Source: an uncultured Bacilli bacterium (GTDB lineage Bacteria; Bacillota_I; Bacilli_A; RF39; UBA660). Taken from it: 8,952 nt of DNA. How positions within the stretch are numbered: the stretch's first letter is position 1; every line of letters starts with the position of its first letter. Under the pieces are notes generated by a model, which saw only the letters and a list, made by a program, of their open reading frames with translations, searched no databases and was not told where the DNA came from. Position numbers and translations under genes: made by a program. Shown here in pieces: positions 1-5,945 of this stretch. The stretch covers positions 1 through 8,952 of the forward strand of contig CAKPNP010000036.1 in NCBI GenBank assembly GCA_934169415.1, in the 5' to 3' direction.

Positions 1-81
1 TATATTTTTTATTTTATCATATAATTTATTATTATACTTTAAATATCAAAATATACGTTTAAGAGTCATTATAATATATTT

Positions 82-117
82 TTAACCCCCCCCCAGGATA
101 CTATTTGTTACATTCAT
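82..117 (-). other. Short leader-like reading frame with a G9 run
   Basis: On the minus strand a good ribosome site (GAGGTG) lies five bases before an ATG at 117-115. The frame reads MNVTNSILGGG and stops at 84-82. Its last three codons are the run of nine G. I tested tract lengths of 8, 9, 10 and 11 G, and every frame stops within about eight codons after the tract, so there is no long gene waiting to be switched on inside the window. It may be a leader peptide, a dead gene start or chance. A plausible promoter lies upstream at 184-212. Confidence 0.25.
86..94. repeat. Homopolymer run of nine C (G9 on minus strand)
   Basis: Nine consecutive C in a neighbourhood that is otherwise almost all A and T. 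Runs of this length are prone to slippage in vivo and to sequencing and assembly error, so the exact count is uncertain. It falls inside the short minus-strand reading frame that starts at 117. Confidence 0.9.
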
Positions 118-162
118 ATTTACACCTCAAAATTTTAAAAATTTGCGAATTATTTTACCCAC

Positions 163-190
163 ATATTATTTTTATCTATAAAAATAATAT
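163..190. repeat. Perfect AT-only palindrome (13-bp arms, 2-bp centre)
   Basis: The arms 163-175 and 178-190 are exact reverse complements separated by CT. The centre (176.5) coincides with the predicted start site (~177) of the leftward promoter at 184-212, and the right arm covers its -10 box. That position would suit a repressor operator. It could also form an RNA hairpin at the very 5' end of the transcript. In DNA this AT-rich, a chance origin cannot be excluded. Confidence 0.6.
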
Positions 191-212
191 CATATTTTAT
201 AGTATTATTCAA
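184..212 (-). promoter_or_regulatory. Leftward promoter, extended -10
   Basis: Reading the minus strand, the -35 box is TTGAAT (212-207), the spacer is 17 bases and the -10 box is TATTAT (189-184) preceded by TGA, giving an extended -10. The predicted start is near 177. It sits just beyond the rpmF terminator, so it would begin a new transcript toward the left edge, over the GAGGTG-ATG at 117. Identified by consensus only. Confidence 0.5.
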
Positions 213-218
213 TTATAT

Positions 219-249
219 AAAAAGAAAAAAACAACTATTCAGCTGTTTT
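219..249 (-). terminator. Intrinsic terminator of the DUF177-rpmF operon
   Basis: The minus-strand RNA forms a 9-bp stem (249-241 with 236-228, one G-U pair) around a GAAU loop, followed by UUUCUUUUU. The hairpin contains the rpmF stop codon, which is common in very compact genomes. Confidence 0.8.
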
Positions 250-414
250 AATAACTTCTTTATTCTTATATGTTCCACATTTTGGACAAACTCTGTGTGG
301 TTTTTTTGCTTCACCACATTTTGGACATTTTACTGTTTCATTAGCGCTTATTACATAATGTGTTCTTCTTTTACGTCCTCTTGTTTTACTAACTTTTCTA
401 AATGGTACAGCCAT
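235..414 (-). CDS. rpmF: 50S ribosomal protein L32
   Basis: This 59-residue protein begins MAVPFRKVSKTRGRKRR and carries a zinc ribbon made of two CPKCG knuckles (Cys 30, 33, 43 and 46, with nine residues between the pairs). The length, the basic N-terminus and the cysteine spacing are those of the Cys-containing form of bacterial L32. L32 is a structural protein of the large ribosomal subunit. The start is fixed by an AGAGGTG ribosome site six bases upstream. It lies 32 bases after the DUF177 gene on the same strand, a pairing found widely in bacteria, and the two are almost certainly co-transcribed. The stop codon sits in the terminator hairpin. Keeping all four zinc cysteines suggests this is the zinc-binding form and not the cysteine-free paralogue that some species express under zinc limitation. 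Confidence 0.97.
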   Translation of the reverse strand: MAVPFRKVSKTRGRKRRTHYVISANETVKCPKCGEAKKPHRVCPKCGTYKNKEVIKTAE

Positions 415-446
415 TTATAACACCTCTTTTCATATTTTAATTAGGA

Positions 447-863
447 TTACTCTTCACCATCAGTTATTAACTTCCAACCATCTCCAGATAATTTAATATC
501 TGATACATCTTCATTAACTATTCTAATGGGAATTTCCATTAATATATTTTCCCATATTATTGGAAAAATATCAAGACTATTTTGATTATTTTTATAATTT
601 TCTCCTAAAACTTCTTCTATTTCTATACTAAATTTATGGTTTGTTGGTTTTAAAGTTAAGCTACAAGGTAACACCATTACACCACTTACAGTTAAGTTTA
701 GACTAAAATCATCAAACTCTTTTGTAATACTACCATTTATACTAACGTTATCTAAACTAATAATATTAGTGCTAGATAACTCATCCTTACTAAAAGAGTA
801 AACGAGTGAAATAGGAATATACTCATCAATTCCACTTTTAAGTCTAGTAATATCAATATTCAT
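447..863 (-). CDS. DUF177 (YceD-family) protein, divergent
   Basis: A 138-residue protein with no membrane segment, placed directly upstream of rpmF. This is the conserved position of DUF177/YceD proteins, which are linked to large-subunit or 23S rRNA biogenesis in bacteria and plants. The N-terminus (MNIDITRLKSG), a central beta-rich stretch and a tail ending GDGWKLITDGEE fit short Firmicutes members. Typical family members carry a CxxCL-like motif; here only one cysteine remains (VLPCSLTLKP, about residues 64-73), and I do not see the usual DPR motif near the C-terminus. I chose the ATG at 863 because GGTGAT lies just upstream and the protein start matches the family. An in-frame ATG 12 codons earlier would add a stretch that overlaps the promoter. 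The assignment leans on gene context as much as on sequence. Confidence 0.75.
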   Translation of the reverse strand: MNIDITRLKSGIDEYIPISLVYSFSKDELSSTNIISLDNVSINGSITKEFDDFSLNLTVSGVMVLPCSLTLKPTNHKFSIEIEEVLGENYKNNQNSLDIFPIIWENILMEIPIRIVNEDVSDIKLSGDGWKLITDGEE

Positions 864-879
864 TATAATCACCACATAA

Positions 880-908
880 ATTATATAAAATAATACCAAA
901 AAAGTAAA
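880..908 (-). promoter_or_regulatory. Promoter of the DUF177-rpmF operon
   Basis: Minus strand: -35 TTTACT (908-903), 17-base spacer, -10 TATAAT (885-880). The transcript would start near 873 with a very short leader before the GGTGAT ribosome site (873-868). The same -35 hexamer is used in front of miaA. Confidence 0.6.
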
Positions 909-927
909 TACATAATTAAAATTATTG

Positions 928-936
928 TGTTATAAT
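928..936 (+). promoter_or_regulatory. Extended -10 promoter of tmcAL
   Basis: TGT followed by TATAAT (931-936) forms an extended -10 box; no convincing -35 box is present, which fits this promoter class. Transcription would begin near 943, just before AAGGAG (944-949). That rules out the earlier in-frame ATG at 939 as the translation start, because it would lie upstream of the transcript. Confidence 0.6.
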
Positions 937-956
937 ACATGAAAAGGAGTTTTAAT

Positions 957-2057
957 ATGGTTGGAATAATAGCTGAATATAATCCATTTCACAATGGACA
1001 TTTGTATCATTTAAAAAAAGTTAAAGAAATGTTTAAAGACGAAACTATAGTTTTAGTTTTAGTTGGTAATTTTTTAAATCGTGGAGACGTATCTGTAATT
1101 GATAAATTCGATAAAACTAAATTAGCTTTAAAATACGGAGTTGATTTAGTAGTTGAACTACCATTTATCTTTTCAACACAATCAGCAGATATCTATGCAA
1201 TGGGTGCTATTACAATTTTAAATCATTTAAAATGTGACTATTTAGTATTCGGAAGTGAGTCAAACGATTTAGATACATTATATAAAATTGCAAAATATCA
1301 AATAAATAATGATATAGATATAAAAAAATACTTAAAGCAAGGGTATAATTACCCTACTAGTTTATCGAAAGCAATAAAAGATAATATTGATTTAAAAATC
1401 GATAGTCCAAATGATCTTCTTGCAATAAGTTATATAAAAGCTATATTAAAACTTAATTCTTCTATTAAACCTACTTCTATTTTAAGAACTAATCATTATC
1501 ATTCACTTGATACAAGTAGTAACATTATAAGTGCATCAAGTATTAGAAATTTATTAAAAGAAAATAAGGATATATCTAAATATGTACCAGTTGATACATT
1601 AAAATATATTAAAAATATTTCAATTGAAAATTATTTTGATATATTAAAACATCAAATAATTATAGATGATTTAGAAAAGTATCAAGATGTTGATAGTATT
1701 CTTTCTAAATCATTAAAAAAACATATTATTGCATCAAATAGTATTGATGAATTAATTAATAATGTAAAAACTAAAAACTACACATATAATAAAATAAAAA
1801 GATCTCTAGTTCATATATTATGTGGATATAAAAAACAAGATCAAAGTATTAATTATATTAGAGTATTAGGTTTTAACAAAAAGGGACAAAATTATTTAAA
1901 TAAAATAAAAAAACAAATTGATATACCTATTTTAACTAATTTTAAAAATATATTAAATTATGAATTAGAAATAGATAAAATTTATTCTTTAATAACAGAT
2001 AATGACATAATAAATAAAGAATTAAAAGCACCAATAATAGATTTTGATAAAAATTAA
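957..2057 (+). CDS. tmcAL: tRNA(Met) cytidine acetate ligase
   Basis: TmcAL forms N4-acetylcytidine at the wobble position (C34) of elongator tRNA(Met), using acetate and ATP through an acetyl-adenylate. The 366-residue protein opens MVGIIAEYNPFHNGH, which holds the HxGH nucleotidyltransferase motif (residues 12-15). Further family landmarks follow: GNFLNRGD (38-45), ELPF and STQSA (68-78), FGSES (98-102) and ISASSIRNLL (191-200, the ISxxxIR motif). The length is slightly below the usual ~400 residues, and the C-terminal third is lysine- and asparagine-rich. The start at 957 is set by AAGGAG seven bases upstream; an in-frame ATG at 939 overlaps the promoter. The gene diverges from DUF177-rpmF and converges on miaA, another tRNA modification gene. 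It was formerly annotated as DUF795 or 'nucleotidyltransferase YlbM'. Confidence 0.95.
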   Translation: MVGIIAEYNPFHNGHLYHLKKVKEMFKDETIVLVLVGNFLNRGDVSVIDKFDKTKLALKYGVDLVVELPFIFSTQSADIYAMGAITILNHLKCDYLVFGSESNDLDTLYKIAKYQINNDIDIKKYLKQGYNYPTSLSKAIKDNIDLKIDSPNDLLAISYIKAILKLNSSIKPTSILRTNHYHSLDTSSNIISASSIRNLLKENKDISKYVPVDTLKYIKNISIENYFDILKHQIIIDDLEKYQDVDSILSKSLKKHIIASNSIDELINNVKTKNYTYNKIKRSLVHILCGYKKQDQSINYIRVLGFNKKGQNYLNKIKKQIDIPILTNFKNILNYELEIDKIYSLITDNDIINKELKAPIIDFDKN

Positions 2058-2063
2058 GAATTT

Positions 2064-2099
2064 AAATAAAAATAAATACGTTTTTGTATTTATTTTTTT
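2064..2099. terminator. Two-way intrinsic terminator between tmcAL and miaA
   Basis: The arms 2068-2079 and 2086-2097 pair over about 12 bp (core AAATAAATAC/GTATTTATTT) around a GTTTTT loop. T runs on the plus strand (2093-2099) and on the minus strand (opposite 2064-2070) let it serve both convergent genes. It overlaps the miaA stop codon. Confidence 0.8.
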
Positions 2100-2965
2100 A
2101 TATAATTATACACTTCATTAATTGTATTATCAAAGTTATCTAAATCAACATTAAACCAATTTATATCCATTTGATTGTTAAACCATGTATACTGTCTTTT
2201 AGCATACTTTCTTGAATTTTGTTTTATTAATTCTATACATTCATCCATTGATTTCACACCATCAAAATAACTAAACAATTCTTTATATCCAATAGGAGTC
2301 ATTACAGCTTTAGTTCTTATATTACTTTTATAAATTTTTAAAGCCTCTTCTATTAGGCCTTCTTTAACCATTATATCTACTCTTTTATTTATTCTATCAT
2401 ATAATAAAGTTCTATCTATAGTAAGACCAATAAAAATAGTATCATATAATAACTTATCAGTTTTTTCTTTTTCACTAAATAATTTACCAGTTAATTCATA
2501 ATAATTTAAAGCATTAACTAACCTTTTTCTATTATTTACATGTATGTCGATATTTTTATCTACTAATTTTAATTTATTATATATTTGTTCATTTGTTAAA
2601 GTGCTATAATCATTAAATTTAACATCCTGTTCAAATTTATAATCATATAAACAAGCTTTTATATATAATCCTGTTCCACCTACTAATATAGGAGTTTTAC
2701 CTCTTTTTAGAATATCATCTATTAATTTTCTAGCATCTTTTTGATAATCATATACAGTATAATCTTCGGTAATATCCTTTATATCAAACAAGTGATGAAC
2801 AATACCCTCTTTTTCATTTTCTTTTATTTTAGCTGTTGCTATATCAAGGCCTTTATATACTTGTGTTGAATCAGCATTTATTACTTCTCCATTTATTTTT
2901 TTAGCAAGTTCAACACTTAGTTTTGTCTTGCCAACAGCAGTTGGACCTGTTATTACTATTACCAC
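2090..2965 (-). CDS. miaA: tRNA dimethylallyltransferase
   Basis: MiaA transfers the dimethylallyl group from DMAPP to N6 of adenosine 37 in tRNAs that read UNN codons, the first step toward ms2i6A. The 291-residue protein has the P-loop GPTAVGKT (7-14), DSTQVYKGLDIATAK (32-46, family DSxQxYKxLDIxTAK, with the catalytic Asp and Thr region), VGGTGLY (95-101), the NNRKRLVNAL helix (144-153), IGYKE (225-229) and YAKRQYTWF (254-262). Small substitutions occur, such as DST where DSM is common and PIGYKE where AIGYKE is usual. Translation starts at a GTG, supported by AGGTGAT four bases upstream and by the P-loop lying at its normal distance. It has its own promoter (2984-3012) and shares a terminator with tmcAL. 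Confidence 0.97.
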   Translation of the reverse strand: MVIVITGPTAVGKTKLSVELAKKINGEVINADSTQVYKGLDIATAKIKENEKEGIVHHLFDIKDITEDYTVYDYQKDARKLIDDILKRGKTPILVGGTGLYIKACLYDYKFEQDVKFNDYSTLTNEQIYNKLKLVDKNIDIHVNNRKRLVNALNYYELTGKLFSEKEKTDKLLYDTIFIGLTIDRTLLYDRINKRVDIMVKEGLIEEALKIYKSNIRTKAVMTPIGYKELFSYFDGVKSMDECIELIKQNSRKYAKRQYTWFNNQMDINWFNVDLDNFDNTINEVYNYIKK

Positions 2966-2983
2966 TTAAATCACCTAAAATAT

Positions 2984-3012
2984 ATTTTAAACTAATTATT
3001 AAATAAAGTAAA
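2984..3012 (-). promoter_or_regulatory. Promoter of miaA
   Basis: Minus strand: -35 TTTACT (3012-3007), 17-base spacer, -10 TAAAAT (2989-2984), just upstream of the AGGTGAT ribosome site (2976-2970). Box and spacing match the DUF177-rpmF promoter. Consensus evidence only. Confidence 0.55.
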
Positions 3013-3020
3013 TATATACT

Positions 3021-3050
3021 ATTACACTTACTTATTAAAGCAAATATACA
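3021..3050 (+). promoter_or_regulatory. Weak candidate promoter of the collagen-like gene
   Basis: ATTACA (3021-3026), an 18-base spacer and TATACA (3045-3050) each match four of six consensus positions. A promoter is needed in this 109-base divergent gap, but in DNA this AT-rich the exact boxes are uncertain. Confidence 0.3.
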
Positions 3051-3074
3051 TATTTTAAAGTAGGAGGAATTTTT

Positions 3075-3818
3075 ATGGATAATACATATCAAAATGCTTT
3101 AAATAAAATTGAGTGTGATAAAAAGTGTAAACCCTGTATTATGGTTGGCCCAACAGGTCCTAGTGGCATATCAGATACTATAGAAATAGGAAAAGTTTAT
3201 ACAACATCTCCATATAACGAAGCTAGTATTACTGATACTAAAATAAAAAATAAGCATGTATTAGATTTTGTTATTCCAAGAGGCTTTGATGGGATACCTG
3301 GTCCTACTGGTCCTGCTTTAGGAAAATGTGCATATTTAGTTACCTTTAATGATTCAACTAATGTAGATGGAATAAAAATAGATTCTACTGAAAGAATACC
3401 TATAGAACATATAGAATTAGATGTAAGTAATATTATAACTTTAAATGATGATAAAACTTTAAAATTTAATTACCCTGGATATTATAAAGTTTCATTTATA
3501 GTAAATGCATATAGTAAAAATCACGATACTATTTTTAATAGAGAAACTGATTTTGTAACAATTGGATTTAGAGAAATTAATACTGATAATATATACATAG
3601 GCTCTAGTAGTTTTAATTATAATAGCAAGTGTGCAACTAAAATAGAATCGACTGGTATTATAACTATTATTGATACTGATAGGTCATATGAATTAGTTAA
3701 CTTAAGTCCAAATAGTATTTATCTAGATTCACCAGATATAAAAAATATTAAATCAAAATCTTATTTTACAAATTCAGTAGTTACTATTGTTATAGATTTT
3801 TTAGATAAAGGAAAATGA
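3075..3818 (+). CDS. Small collagen-like surface protein with C-terminal beta domain
   Basis: A 247-residue protein with two short islands of Gly-X-Y repeats: GPTGPSG (25-31) and GFDGIPGPTGP (70-80). Between them is the IEIGKV...VLDFVIPRG segment (36-70), a linker often seen in bacterial and phage collagen-like proteins. Three cysteines (14, 18, 21) precede the first island, as in exosporium-type proteins with a Cys-rich N-terminus. The rest (about 84-247) is predicted beta-rich and contains FNYPGYYKVSFIVNAY (131-146), resembling the jelly-roll C-terminal domain of BclA- or C1q/TNF-like proteins. There is no clear signal peptide, which also fits spore-coat or exosporium-like proteins. The start is fixed by AGGAGG seven bases upstream. 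The collagen part is much shorter than usual, so trimerisation would rely on the C-terminal domain. The exact role is unknown. It converges on a glycosyltransferase gene. Confidence 0.75.
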   Translation: MDNTYQNALNKIECDKKCKPCIMVGPTGPSGISDTIEIGKVYTTSPYNEASITDTKIKNKHVLDFVIPRGFDGIPGPTGPALGKCAYLVTFNDSTNVDGIKIDSTERIPIEHIELDVSNIITLNDDKTLKFNYPGYYKVSFIVNAYSKNHDTIFNRETDFVTIGFREINTDNIYIGSSSFNYNSKCATKIESTGIITIIDTDRSYELVNLSPNSIYLDSPDIKNIKSKSYFTNSVVTIVIDFLDKGK

Positions 3819-3840
3819 TATTATTACAATATCATTTTTT
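3812..3840 (+). terminator. Terminator of the collagen-like gene
   Basis: An 11-bp perfect stem (3812-3822 with 3828-3838) encloses an ATTAC loop, and the T run reaches 3840. The stop codon TGA (3816-3818) is inside the stem, and the last codons of the convergent glycosyltransferase start in the loop. It may also act on the minus strand, but the U run there is shorter. Confidence 0.8.
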
Positions 3841-4891
3841 CTATTATATTTTTATTATTTTTAATTCTTTCATCATTTGGCTTTTCATCTAAAGCCTTAG
3901 AAACATATTCAAGACTTTTTTTATAATCTGCTATATTATAATAACAAACAGATAATATATCATATATATATAAATCATTACAAAATGGTTCATTTATATA
4001 TATTTCAAGATTCCTTTTTATTGTAAGTGCTTTATTAAGATAATTAATAGCTTCGTTATAATTTCCAAGTTCATAATATAAATTGGCCATTTCAACATAC
4101 GGTTCTCTTAAATAAGGAGCTTCTTTAATCGCTTTATTAAGCCAAAGTAATGCCTCATCATACCTATTTAATTCTATATAACACCTTGATATGAATCTCA
4201 TAGATGCACATCTTTCAGCATCCCATACTGAACTTTCTAAGTTTAAATGTTTAATTAAAGTATCTATAGCCTCATTATATAAACCATGAAACATATATTC
4301 ACGACCTAAATAATGCATATTTCTATCATCATTTGGATCTTCTAATACAGATAATTCAAGTAAATTTAAATAATTACTCCTTGATTTAGTTGTATCTGGA
4401 TGATGTTCTATTATTAAATTACTAGTTTTAATTACCTCTTTTTTTAAACATTTCAAAACTTCATGAACAGGATGTGTCCATATATAATTTTTTCTAGAAT
4501 GAATTTTATCAGTATAAAATCTTACTAATGGATTATTATCAGAATCAAAGCTCCATATATAATCATATCTTAATCTTGTAGTATTAGAATCCCATACTTT
4601 TAATATTTCTTCTCTAAAATTTTTGGATAATACTTCATCTAAATCTAAAGATATACATATATCATAATCCTCAGGTATCATTAAAAGAGCTAAATTACGA
4701 GCTTTATCAAATCTAAACGGTTCTATTTTTTCTTCTTTTACTATGGCACCTCTTTTTCTTAATAATTCTACACTTTTATCTGTTGAACCAGTATCTAGGA
4801 CATATACAGCATCAGCTCCTATAGTAGAATCCATAAATCTATCTACAAATTTTTCCTCGTTTTTACATATTGCATATACACATATTTTCAT
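3824..4891 (-). CDS. Family 2 glycosyltransferase with TPR tail
   Basis: A soluble protein of 355 residues in two parts. Residues 1-160 form a GT2-type catalytic domain: ICKNEE (8-13) near the N-terminus, VLDTGSTDKS (31-40) for nucleotide-sugar binding, a DxD metal motif in SLDLDE (81-86), and WTHPVHE (138-144) in the expected acceptor/catalytic region. Residues ~192-340 hold about four tetratricopeptide-like helix pairs, such as 224-259, 261-294 and 309-340 (with repeated xAxxYLxKAL patterns). GT2-TPR proteins include protein glycosyltransferases such as the SunS type, in which the tail helps bind the acceptor; the true donor and acceptor cannot be read here. The start at 4891 has GAGGTG four bases upstream; an upstream in-frame ATG four codons earlier overlaps that site. 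It lies tail to tail with the collagen-like gene, five bases apart. There is little room for its own promoter after the upstream terminator. Confidence 0.85.
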   Translation of the reverse strand: MKICVYAICKNEEKFVDRFMDSTIGADAVYVLDTGSTDKSVELLRKRGAIVKEEKIEPFRFDKARNLALLMIPEDYDICISLDLDEVLSKNFREEILKVWDSNTTRLRYDYIWSFDSDNNPLVRFYTDKIHSRKNYIWTHPVHEVLKCLKKEVIKTSNLIIEHHPDTTKSRSNYLNLLELSVLEDPNDDRNMHYLGREYMFHGLYNEAIDTLIKHLNLESSVWDAERCASMRFISRCYIELNRYDEALLWLNKAIKEAPYLREPYVEMANLYYELGNYNEAINYLNKALTIKRNLEIYINEPFCNDLYIYDILSVCYYNIADYKKSLEYVSKALDEKPNDERIKNNKNIIEKMIL

Positions 4892-4915
4892 AAAACACCT
4901 CAAGATATTTTATTC

Positions 4916-4941
4916 AAAAAAAAATAGTATAAAACTATTTT
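4916..4941 (-). terminator. Terminator of the surface-protein/glycosidase operon
   Basis: On the minus strand an 8-bp stem (4941-4934 with 4928-4921) with a TTTAT loop runs into nine U (4924-4916). The stop codon (TAG, 4937-4935) is within the stem. It lies only about 24 bases before the glycosyltransferase start. Confidence 0.75.
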
Positions 4942-5942
4942 AAAATCCAAGCATCTGGTAAATATCTATCTCCTGTATAATTAAATCCTCCCGTTTTATT
5001 AATAACCTCATTATTTATTACTAAAGTAGAAGAACCACCACCATCTAAATTAGCCATATTATATAATTTATATCTTTTAGCTATATCAATTAAATCTTTC
5101 ATAGAAGCTCCCATAGTATTAGTACTTCTACCATCAAAAACTATAAATAAAACTATACCATCTTTTCTTTGAGCTATTACAGTTCTAGGAGCATAACCCC
5201 ATCCACCATTTCCTGATATATCAGCATACACTCCATTAACTACTAGAAATGGTCCAAATGTCATAGCATCAACCATACCATCTTCTATAGCTTTTTCTGG
5301 AGTATCTTTAGTAAGAACTAAAACATGATCTTTATTAAATCCGATAAGTCCCATAGTAGGTGTAAATTTACCATTTTGTAATATAATTTTACCATCTTTT
5401 ATTATAGTACCAGCAGGTATTATTTTTTTATCTAAATATTTAAATCCAGAGGCATTAATAGCTACAATAGCATCCTTGGAAGAAGCTAAATCTTTTAAAA
5501 GTTGACCTCCAACATCAACTTTATCAGATATAGCATAATGTATCCTAGATGAATCATATATAACAACTACATGAGCTTTTGAATTATTAACATCAATAGA
5601 AAAATATTTATATAAATCATTACCGTCACGTTTTAAAATTTGTTCTTCATATATTGATTCATAAACACCAGTATCAGTATTATCAAACTCTATTTTTGAA
5701 CTATCTGTATTATTTAAAATATTAGAAACAGTATTATTACTTATAGTTTCTTTTATCATATCATCTGAATAAAATACATGAGCTAAATATTGATGAGTAG
5801 CTGTTTTAATTGTTGAAGTAATCCAAAAATTACGAAAATTTGAATTAAAATATACTACATAAAAACAAATAACTATAATTAAATCAATTAATATTAGTAT
5901 TCTAAACCATATATTTATTTTTTTACTATCTAAATTTTTCAT
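4935..5942 (-). CDS. Membrane-anchored phosphodiester glycosidase (NAGPA/DUF2233 family)
   Basis: A 335-residue protein with one N-terminal membrane helix (about 11-32) and an extracellular catalytic domain (about 120-335). Family marks are AINASGF (161-167), TFGPFLVVNG (228-237), APRTVIAQ (251-258), FDGRS (269-273) and the signature LDGGGSS (299-305). NAGPA is the human lysosomal enzyme that uncovers mannose 6-phosphate by cutting a GlcNAc-phosphodiester bond. Bacterial relatives are secreted or anchored and occur near exopolysaccharide and cell-wall genes, so a role in trimming sugar-phosphate linkages on the envelope is inferred. The start ATG has AAGGTGAT upstream, which lies inside the 3' end of the preceding gene. 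Only three bases separate the two, so translation is probably coupled. The stop codon sits in the terminator stem. Confidence 0.88.
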   Translation of the reverse strand: MKNLDSKKINIWFRILILIDLIIVICFYVVYFNSNFRNFWITSTIKTATHQYLAHVFYSDDMIKETISNNTVSNILNNTDSSKIEFDNTDTGVYESIYEEQILKRDGNDLYKYFSIDVNNSKAHVVVIYDSSRIHYAISDKVDVGGQLLKDLASSKDAIVAINASGFKYLDKKIIPAGTIIKDGKIILQNGKFTPTMGLIGFNKDHVLVLTKDTPEKAIEDGMVDAMTFGPFLVVNGVYADISGNGGWGYAPRTVIAQRKDGIVLFIVFDGRSTNTMGASMKDLIDIAKRYKLYNMANLDGGGSSTLVINNEVINKTGGFNYTGDRYLPDAWILK

Positions 5943-5945
5943 ACA

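Noticed and set aside
1..218. A tRNA, small ncRNA or CRISPR in the gene-free left edge
   Set aside because: No tRNA cloverleaf, no GGTTCGA-like T arm and no repeated spacers were seen. Apart from the promoter, palindrome, C9 run and short frame it is plain AT-rich sequence.
864..899. Earlier in-frame ATG at 899 as the DUF177 start
   Set aside because: It would place codons over the operon's -10 box and add a hydrophobic stretch foreign to the family, while 863 has a GGTGAT ribosome site.
939..957. Earlier in-frame ATG at 939 as the tmcAL start
   Set aside because: It lies between the -10 box and the predicted transcript start. The family N-terminus MVGIIAEYNP begins at 957 with AAGGAG at the right distance.
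2910..3092. Minus-strand reading frame of 60 codons overlapping the start of miaA and the collagen-like gene
   Set aside because: It overlaps two well-supported genes and the miaA promoter, has no ribosome site, and its composition is that of random AT-rich DNA.
4743..4943. Plus-strand reading frame of 66 codons opposite the glycosyltransferase start
   Set aside because: It is antisense to a clear GT2 domain and has no ribosome site or recognisable protein features.
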